DNA from: Symmetrospora coprosmae
Taxonomy: Eukaryota > Basidiomycota > Cystobasidiomycetes > Symmetrosporaceae
Length of the DNA: 39,030 bases
Direction: 5' to 3'
Assembly: GCA_008802785.1 (NCBI GenBank)
Contig: VUYT01000062.1
Coordinates: 1 to 39,030, forward strand
Every line of letters starts with the position of its first letter. Position 1 is the stretch's first letter. The translations under genes were made by a program, and so were the position numbers. Under the pieces are notes generated by a model. That model was not told the origin of the DNA. It worked only from the letters and a program-made list of their open reading frames with translations, and did not search any database. This document shows positions 31,674 through 39,030 of this stretch, piece after piece.

Positions 31674-33080
31674 AATGAGGTGGAGGAGAGTAAAAGAGTG
31701 TGGGTTGAGGCTGCAGAGAGCGACTGAGGGTCAGTTGATTGTCCGTGTGTCTTGAAAAGTAGTATTATGGATGGGAGAGAAGGAGAGAAGGAGGGAGCTC
31801 GAAGCCGCAACAGCCACTCATCAGGCCAGTCAAAACAGCAGCGCAAATCTCGTTATCGGAGGCCGCTTGTCGGTCGAGATTCTACCGTATCATAGCTCTT
31901 CGGCGGTGTTGTTACCCCATTTCCCGGATTCTTGCATGCCTCTGTGGCGCGTTTTTGCCGAGGTCGAAAAAAAGGAAACAAGTCGCGTCCTGGAACGACA
32001 CTGCGCGAGCCTGCTCATTACAGTATTCGACGAGACGCCTTCCCTTCTTCTGCCTTCTGCGAGTCTGCTTGTGACGGTTGCTGCAGAGAGGCCCGATGTA
32101 CGAGCTCTCCTCGCCCGCTCGCTTCAGCACAACAGGGCAGCGAGAGGCACGCGCTCCCTCGTCCAAAGATGCAGGTGTTTCGTCATTGCACATCCGTCCA
32201 CATACATACCGATACCGTGTTCAGCACTACTCATAGAGCACCGCAGATCCCCGTGCATCCCCGTGCGAAGCTCTCTGCCAGCCGGCTCCATGAGGCAGGT
32301 CCAATCAGATGTAGACCTACAGCATCAGCCCTGGATGGAGAAGCGGGGCTCGCTTGCCGTTACGGTCCGCTATCCGTGTTAGACCCGAGCGAGCTTAGCG
32401 AGACTGTTGCGTTTGTTAGTAATTCGAGATCAGGGTGAGAGCCAGTGGATATACGTGTACCGCGTTAAGTGCGACCGCAAAGTGCAGCGCGTCGAGCTGT
32501 GCCCGGGGGGGGACGAAGACTCCCGAGGGAGACTGCCGCCGACGCAACAAGGTGCACAGTAGTATCCCTGGTGAGGTTGCGAGGTACATTCAGGAGCACT
32601 GGCAGTCTTGCATGGGCGCGCAAGGCAGCGAGAGCGAGGGGCGAGAATGGCGGTGGGATGAGCCGCGATGTTATGGGTGCACTTACAGTATAGAGGAGCG
32701 GGGCTAGGTGCGATGCTTTGCTTTGGAGCGACAGCCCGGCGGCCTACTGAGTAGCGCTAGACGAGGTCTGCGCTACCGGTACTGCATCCTATGGATGCGC
32801 AGGCAGCTCGGAGCGGCTCGTGCTTATCCCTTTGACGCCGGATGTCACTGACAAGCCGGGGAGCCAGGTTTGGGCCGTGCTTGTCCCCTGACTGAGCTTG
32901 ACAGGACCTCAGGACGTCTTTGCATAGCTCCTTCTCTGTGTCCACCACATAGATATCGGTTCCAAGGGTGCAAGACGACGACGACCGCTTTCCATCTGCA
33001 TTCCGACGTCAACGCTGCCACGCTTTTCTCCACGTGCGCGAGGCCGTACCGTGCCTGACAGAGGGAAGAAGGGCGAAAGG
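31674..33080. promoter_or_regulatory. Long divergent intergenic region
   Basis: At 1.4 kb this is the longest gene-free stretch in the window, flanked by divergent starts of the secreted protein gene and the LisH regulator gene. Developmental regulators of this type often have long upstream regions. It is less GC-biased than the coding DNA. A short G8 run occurs near 32502. I see no convincing ORF, tRNA or repeat family. Short frames on both strands lack protein-like composition. Confidence 0.5.
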
Positions 33081-36000
33081 ATGGAAGAATTGCTGTTGGA
33101 CAGGAGGGAGAGCGGCGGCAGTGGACAGGCGGTACCGGTACCGATGGACTCCATCATCCTGACTGCTCCATCCGCGTCGCCGGGTACGATGGGTCGGCCG
33201 CGAGCTCTGCGAACGCCGCTCGACGCCTACGAGGGAAGCGGCGATCCGGCAGCCATGCTGAGCGCGATACCGGTACGACATGACCGGCGAGATGCAGCTG
33301 CGTCTGCGTCAGATGCCGGCGGAATGAACGGCGACGAGGCTCTTCGTCGCTTGTCAATGTCCCTCTCCCTCTTGGAGGGCGTCGAGGGATCCCCGGCTTC
33401 ACCATCCCCTCTACCATGCCGGTTGCCTTTGTCCCAGCACGGCGGACAGCAGCAGGACATCCAAAGGGAGGAGCGACGACAGCGAGGAGTAGTAGCAGCC
33501 AGGCAGGAAGCGATGGACCTCGCTCCGATGGAGGAGGAGGATCACCACCACCGCTTGAGTGACAGTGACGCGGGAAATGGGAATGGGAATGGCAGCAGCA
33601 CGGGAGGAGGACACGGGCAGCAGCGGAGCGGTAGTGCGGCAGCAGCAGGAGGAAGGGATGTGGGTAGAGCGCAGACGAATGGCATTCGTGCTTCACAGCC
33701 CACCACAAGCAAGCCGCAGCCTCCTCCGCTCATCATTCCGGGCGCCTCGTCGCCCTTATCGGCCTACAGAGCCGCGACGGCCACTGCAGGCTCAACCAAG
33801 GACGGCAACGACGACGGCGACAATGGCGACGGCGGCATGATCCGCGCATGCTCGCCTGCGTCGCATCGTCACCTCTTCAATGCCTACGTGTACGACTACC
33901 TCTACCACCAAGGGTACGCCGAGGCTGCCCGCGCCTTTCTGCTCAACGCGCCAGACACCCCCATCAAGCAGTCCGCCGTGGTGGTCAAGGTGGCCCATGC
34001 GACGAGCAGCGGCGTGGACCAGGAACGGCAACAGGGACAAGGGAGCGAGGCAGAGGCATTCACTCCACGGGATGACAAGGCCGCGAAGCCAGACGCCTTT
34101 GCCTCCTCAACCAGTGCAGCTGCGACCTCGGGCACCAGCACGGCCACCCGATCACGCCTAGCGCAACCTGCAGCAGGAGGAGAACACCCTCCAGGCGCAA
34201 ATGGGCACCCTGAACGGGTCTCAGATGCGGGCGGAGACGCACAGGGAGGAGCAGACGGAGGTCCTCACAGTGCAAGCCGATCGGAAGGCGAAGTGGGCAG
34301 TAAGAAAGCCACCGCAGGCCTCGGGCTCGGCAGAAAGGGCAGCGGCGGCGGGGGCGGCACTGGGAGCAGTACCGCACCAGGCGGTCGCGTCACCCGGAGC
34401 CGCAGCCACGGGTCCGCATCTGCAGCGGCAGCAGCCGCCGGCGGATCCCTGCCTTCTGCATCCGGGTCTGCCCCCGCTTCGTCCACCGCGGAAGGTGCCC
34501 CTCACGCGCAGATGGATCTCGACCTGGATCTAGAAGAGCGCAACGAGGGGAGTCGGACAGAGGAGCTCGACGAAGCTACCAAGCCTGGAAGCGCCGGCTC
34601 GGGCAGGTCAGGGAGCTCGAGCATGTCCTCGCTCGCGTCGGGCTCGCGCTTCGGCGATGCAGGAAAGGGCAAAGGGCGCACACAGAGCAGCACGACCGTG
34701 GGCAGCCAAACAGCTGCTGCTGCAGTAGCGAGCGCCCACGGCAAGCCAGAGGAGCAGACCAGCCCGCTCCTCTCCGCCTCGTCAACCGGCACAGCCGGCC
34801 CTTTCTCCGAGCAGCAGCAGCAGCAACAGCGCAGCCCGAGGCGCACCCAGTCGGCCAGCAAGCGCTCGCACCGCGCGCGCACCCCGCCGCCTCCAGGGAC
34901 CCTGCCGGAGCCCGACGTGCAGATCTCGGCACCGCAGGGTTTCCTCTACGAGTGGTGGACCGTCTTCTGGGACGTCTTCCGCGCCCGGGGGGAGAAGGGC
35001 GGCTCGGCGGCTGCGAAGGCCTTTGTGCAGTCGAGCCAGAACCCAGTGAGTCCGAGGAGGCCCGCGTGCACGTGCAGTGCATCACCGTCGTCAAAAGGTA
35101 TCTGCTGACCGCGACATCTACTGAATTCTACGTGATAGCCTACCGTTAACGGTCTGCCCCGCGCCCGTCCACCAGTTGATCAGGCGGATGGCCTGCCTGT
35201 CGCAAGACAGTACGCACAAGGCGGAATGCCCGCGTACGGTATGGTGCCAGGACCATCTGGTCAGCAAGTATACCTGCAGCAGCCGCAGCCGCAGCCGCAA
35301 GCGCAAGAGCAGCGCATCGCGGTCCAGCAGCAGCAGCAACAGGTGCAAGAGCCGGGGCAAGTGCAGATGCAGATGCAAGTGCCGCAGCATGCACACCAGC
35401 AGATGCTCGTCCAGCAACAGCAGCAGCAGCTCCAGCAGCTCCAGGCTCGCGCGACGCAACAGCAGCAGCAGCAACCCCAAGGACAGCAGCCGCCAGGCAT
35501 GGGCGTGCCGGCAGGGCGATACTCGATGAGCGGGCCTGGCGGCGCTCCCGTGCAGCAAGACGGGTTTGCGGTGCCGCCGCAGGCGCAAGCGCAGGCACCA
35601 GCTCAGGCTGCGCTTCATCAGCAAATGCAAATGCAAGCGCAGCAGCAGCAGCAGCAGGCACAGCAGTATCAGCACAGTCGCATGTCGACAGCCAGTCCGG
35701 GCTCGCAGCATGCGCAACAGCAGGCGCAAGCGCAAGCTCACGCAGCTGGACAGCAGCTTCAGCACGCTCAGTCGCGCGGCCACCCGACGCCGACGCCTGA
35801 GACGCAGCACGCGCAAATTGCCCACAGCCAGAATCAGCAGCAGAGCGGACCGGCTGCCCAGCAGCAGCAGCATTTGCAGCCACAGGCGCACATTGCAAGT
35901 CCTATGCAGGGCCAGATACAAGGGCAGCCGCAGCCGCAGCCGCAGTCGCAGCAGCACCTCACGGTGCAAGGGCAGCAGCCGGGTCAGCCGGGTCAACCTG

Positions 36001-38649
36001 GTCAACCGCGACTGATAGTACATGGTGGACCAGGGAATCAGCGCCGTCATGCCGTCTCTGGGTACGTTCGATGCGCTCATGCCTCTGTCCGCCTTTGAGA
36101 GACTGTAACTGATGAGCTATACGGAACTCTGCCTTGCAATCGCAGCTTGCCGCCGGGCTACCCTCAGGGCGGACCACCGAATGCTATCTACCGTACCGCG
36201 TCCGGACAGATGCAGGGTCAACCGCAAATGCAAATGCAGATGCAGCAGCCGGGTCAGCCGGGGGGACCGCACGTCCGTGTTGTCATGAATGCTGCTGGCC
36301 AGCCAGTCCAGATTCAGCAGCCGCATGTGCACTCCCAGCAACAGCAGACGGGACCACAGCCGGGCATGCAATACGTCCAGCAGCCGGGTCAACCGGGCGT
36401 ATACATGCAAGTTGCAGGGCCAGGCGCGCCCATGCAGCAGCAGCAGCAGCAGCAGCAGCCAGGCCCTGCTCGGATGAACCCTCAGCATCAGCAACAGCAG
36501 GCTATGTATCCACAGCAACAGCAGCAGCAACTTTTGCAGCAGCAGCAGCAACAGCAGCGGCAGGCTAGTGGCCAGCTACCGATGCAAGCAAGCTCGCCAG
36601 GAATGGGTCAACTCCCACCCCAGCAGCAGGGACAGGGGCCAAACGGCACGACTGGACTCGCCCGTGCGCGTCCGCCCAGTGTCGCCGGACACACTCGCCC
36701 GTCACAGGGCGCGGAGAGTGCCTCAAGTCCAGCAGCAGGCACAGCCATGCCGCTCCGTGCCCCATCTCGTGCAGCAGCCGCCTCGCCATACCCTGGCACA
36801 CCAGCTCCGAACGCTGGAACGCCGCAGACTGTTACTGCGATGCACCCATCACAGCAACAGCAGCAGCAGCAGCAGCTCATGCGAGCGCAAAGCCAGTCGC
36901 TCCACCCGATGGACCACGAGAGCCCGGCCGCGCTCGCTGCTGAACAACAGCGACAGCATGCCCTCGCACAGGCGCAGGCACAAGGTCAAGCGGGATCTCC
37001 GCAGTACCCTACGGCTCAGCAGCAACAGCAGCAGCAGATGTACAGGCAACAATCCCTGCCGCAGCGCCAGGCGTCTCAACAGATGCCCAATGGGCAGTAT
37101 GTGCAGAACGGCGAGGTCGGGGCTTCGCCCAGAGCGGGGACACCCCAACAGCAGCAGCAACAGCGTCAACAGTATCAGACGCAAGTCAATGGGCAGTACC
37201 AGCAAGTGGGCCCGCCAGGCCACCAGCCAGGCAACCTCCCGCTGTTCAGGACGCCGCAGGTTCACGGACAGGAAGGAGGCGCAGATCAGAATGGTGCATC
37301 GCCACAGCCTGGAGCTTATGGTGGACCTGGGCATCCACAACAGCAGCAGCAAGCCTGGACCCAAGGCGGTCAGCCTCAGGGACAACAAGGAGGGCAAGGA
37401 CAGACACAGGGCAACACGCCGCCCTTTGCCGAGATCAACGAGCAGATCTCCAAGCACCCATCGTATGCTTCGCTCCGCGCGCAGATCCAGGAGCGGAGTC
37501 AGCAGCAACAGCAGCAGCAGCAGCAACAGCAGGGAGGCTCACAGGCCGAGATGCCCCCGCCTCCCGTGCCGGCTGGCCGGAGAGGCACCGTGTCCACCAG
37601 CAGAGAAGGTGCGGGCGCCGGCCCCACCCCAAGCGCTAGCCTCGGTGCGCCGACGCCGTCACAGAACGGCAACGTTGCTGGATCGCCCGACCCCGGCCCC
37701 ACACAATCCCAGCCAGCAACTCCGCGCACCCCCGCGCGGCAGAACGAGGCTGTTCACGACGGCGGCGCGGGCTCGGCAGGTCCCGTTGCTGCTGCCAACC
37801 CGAATACCGCTTCTGCTTCTGCTTCTGCTCCAGCACCGAAGCCGTCGCCTGCGAGCGCGCCAAAGGGCAGGAAAAGGACGGCTACTGATGCTTCTGCGAC
37901 AAAGGAGCCCAAGAAGGTGAGATCCGGACTGTTCAGCACCGCGGACTGCGACTGCCAGACTGCGGAGGGCGGCGAGCGTGCTCGTGCGGACTTGCTGACT
38001 TTACCGTTCTGCATGTCCTCCCTGGTCCCCGCTGGCAGGCCCGCAACAATGCCAAGTCGGCCAAAGAGCAGCCGCCTGCCACTCCGGACGTTGCCGTTCC
38101 AGAGGAGTCGCTCGCCGCCCCGGTGCACCAGCAGTATGCGCCGTCAGGCCAGACCAACGGCTATGCCCAGGTCCAGGCTCAGCAGCAGGCACAGGCTGGC
38201 AATATTGCCGTTCCCCTCCTTCCTGGCCAGCATCCGCATCCGCATCCGCAGCAGCAGGTGCACATGCATCCGCAGGACCAGCACGCGAGCACCGCCATGG
38301 ACACGCTGCAGCAGGTTCAGGCGGCCGCGGCAAACCCGGGCACGGGCACGGGGCAGCAGACGCAGGACATCTTTGTCAACGGGTCGTTCGACTTTGGCGA
38401 TCTCGCGTCTTTCAGCGTCCCCATCCCTGGCAGCGCCAACAGCGCCGATTTCGATCCGAGCGTGAGTGCCGAGTTGACGTTCAGACGCCACTGCACTCAG
38501 GTGCATCAGCTACGAATGGGAGCATCGCTGACGGGCGCTTTTCTTCTCTTATTATCGTTGAATTGCAGCTTTTCGCCAACCTAAGCAACGGCAACATGGA
38601 CGACTCGAACGTCGACTTTGGCGCCTTCCTCAATTGGGGGACCCCGTAG
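33081..38649 (+). CDS. LisH/LUFS-domain glutamine-rich transcriptional regulator (Flo8/Som1-like)
   Basis: Five exons (33081-35045, 35139-36061, 36146-37916, 38039-38461, 38569-38649) give 1720 residues. A LisH motif lies at about 262-296 (HLFNAYVYDYLYHQGYAEAA), and the LUFS-type signature GFLYEWWTVFWDVFRAR starts at residue 620. This pair defines the Flo8/Som1/SomA/LEUNIG-like group. In yeasts and moulds these act downstream of cAMP-PKA in adhesion, filamentous growth and sporulation. From exon 2 onward the protein is dominated by Gln-rich sequence, with many Q4-Q12 runs mixed with Pro, Met, Ala and Gly. A non-repetitive island, PPFAEINEQISKHPSYASL, lies near 37420-37490. The C-terminus DDSNVDFGAFLNW resembles an acidic/aromatic activation motif. 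The first in-frame ATG is used. Target genes cannot be read from sequence. Confidence 0.88.
35275..37540 (+). repeat. CAG/CAA-rich low-complexity coding region
   Basis: Dense CAG/CAA trinucleotide runs encode polyglutamine tracts in the LisH regulator. Glutamine is written with mixed CAG and CAA, which lowers slippage compared with pure CAG. The antisense strand gives long Leu/Cys/Ala-repeat open frames that are artefacts. Confidence 0.85.
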
Positions 38650-38864
38650 ACGCTTCGCAGCACAGCCCAGAGCCGTCTGGACTCCCGGTCATCGTATCCG
38701 TCCATCTGTAGCTCCCCGGCCCCCGCCAACTCTTAAACCAACAAAAGCGTCAGTCAACGATGCACCCTAGACCGTCCGTCCGGTCTCGCGCCACCCAGGC
38801 TCCCCAGCCCCGACCTGCGTTGACGTGAGCGCCATCCTCCTCTGTGCATACCATATCCGTTCCG

Positions 38865-38912
<48 letters not shown>

Positions 38913-39030
38913 TCCCCCCCCCCCCCCCCCCCCCCCCCCGCCCCTCTCCCGCTTCACATCCTGCCTCTTCCTTCGGCCCTTGATGGTCCGTCCGACGTTG
39001 CCGGACTCGACACACCTCTCGGTCTGCTTT
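38650..39030. other. 3' flank of the LisH regulator gene
   Basis: Presumed 3' untranslated or intergenic sequence after the TAG stop. Apart from the C-homopolymer it is C-rich and has no coding features. A poly(A) site cannot be placed with confidence. Confidence 0.5.
38865..38939. repeat. C-homopolymer tract (right edge)
   Basis: C runs of 46 and 26 bases are separated by TCT at 38911-38913. It lies about 215 bases after the LisH-regulator stop and mirrors the tract at the left edge. The length in the assembly may be unreliable. Confidence 0.9.

Noticed and set aside
35118-36080. 320-codon Leu/Arg-rich minus-strand frame and an overlapping Cys/Ala-repeat frame
   Set aside because: These are direct antisense readings of CAG/CAA repeats, which give Leu, Cys or Ala runs on the other strand.
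36568-37920. 450-codon Ser/Arg-rich plus-strand frame inside the LisH regulator
   Set aside because: It is an alternate frame of the Gln-rich exon (CAG read as AGC gives Ser). The true frame joins cleanly to exons on both sides.
1-39030. tRNA, rRNA, CRISPR array or transposon with terminal repeats
   Set aside because: Scanning by eye found no tRNA B-box context, no regular spaced repeats, no transposase or reverse-transcriptase motifs and no long terminal or inverted repeats. A weak or very old remnant could be missed.

Overview
The window reads as a gene-dense nuclear chromosome segment of a basidiomycete fungus. A smut-type lineage (Ustilaginomycotina) is my best guess, from gene style and gene content rather than from any species-specific marker. 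Genes are GC-rich and close together. They carry many short spliceosomal introns, mostly 58-150 nt, with donors of the GTGAGN, GTGCGY and GTRAGN types. Almost every product is a conserved fungal housekeeping or secreted protein. By following reading frames and splice sites by eye I built closed exon models, whose exon lengths sum to whole codons, for fourteen genes. Thirteen of them are spliced, with 64 introns in total.

Layout from the left. Bases 1-1810 hold a C-homopolymer, an unrecognised minus-strand gene or gene remnant, and its TATA-containing upstream region. Next come an AlkB-like dioxygenase (-) and a mitochondrial carrier (-). Divergently from the carrier runs an aryl-alcohol-dehydrogenase-type aldo-keto reductase (+). 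Peptidyl-tRNA hydrolase (-) and the exocyst subunit Sec8 (-) follow. A repeat-rich divergent promoter separates Sec8 from an Icp55-type Xaa-Pro aminopeptidase (+). Then come a secreted GH5 endoglucanase with an N-terminal CBM1 (+), an alpha/beta hydrolase (+), the COP9 signalosome subunit CSN2 (+) and an intronless 422-residue protein I cannot name (+). The 17-exon SMC6 gene (-) converges on it. A multi-fasciclin-domain membrane protein (-) and a small secreted cysteine-rich protein (-) follow. After a 1.4-kb divergent intergenic region comes a 1720-residue LisH/LUFS glutamine-rich regulator of the Flo8/Som1 type (+). A second, longer C-homopolymer closes the window.

The genes do not form a pathway or a biosynthetic cluster. 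They cover DNA maintenance (AlkB-like, SMC6), protein quality and turnover (Pth, Icp55, CSN2), trafficking (Sec8, fasciclin protein), metabolism (carrier, AKR, hydrolase), secreted functions (GH5-CBM1, small Cys-rich protein) and developmental regulation (LisH regulator). I found no rRNA, tRNA, CRISPR array or intact mobile element.

I do not see a new multi-gene system. The observations most worth a second look are these: the unrecognised 422-aa protein; the small secreted 8-cysteine protein with several dibasic sites; the LisH and LUFS motifs separated by about 330 residues of low-complexity sequence; a presequence-like peptide in another frame just upstream of Icp55; an apparently shortened Sec8; the decayed-looking left-edge gene; and several unusual splicing features (a GC-AG intron, 7-, 10- and 15-nt exons, and a recurrent GTGCGY donor class).
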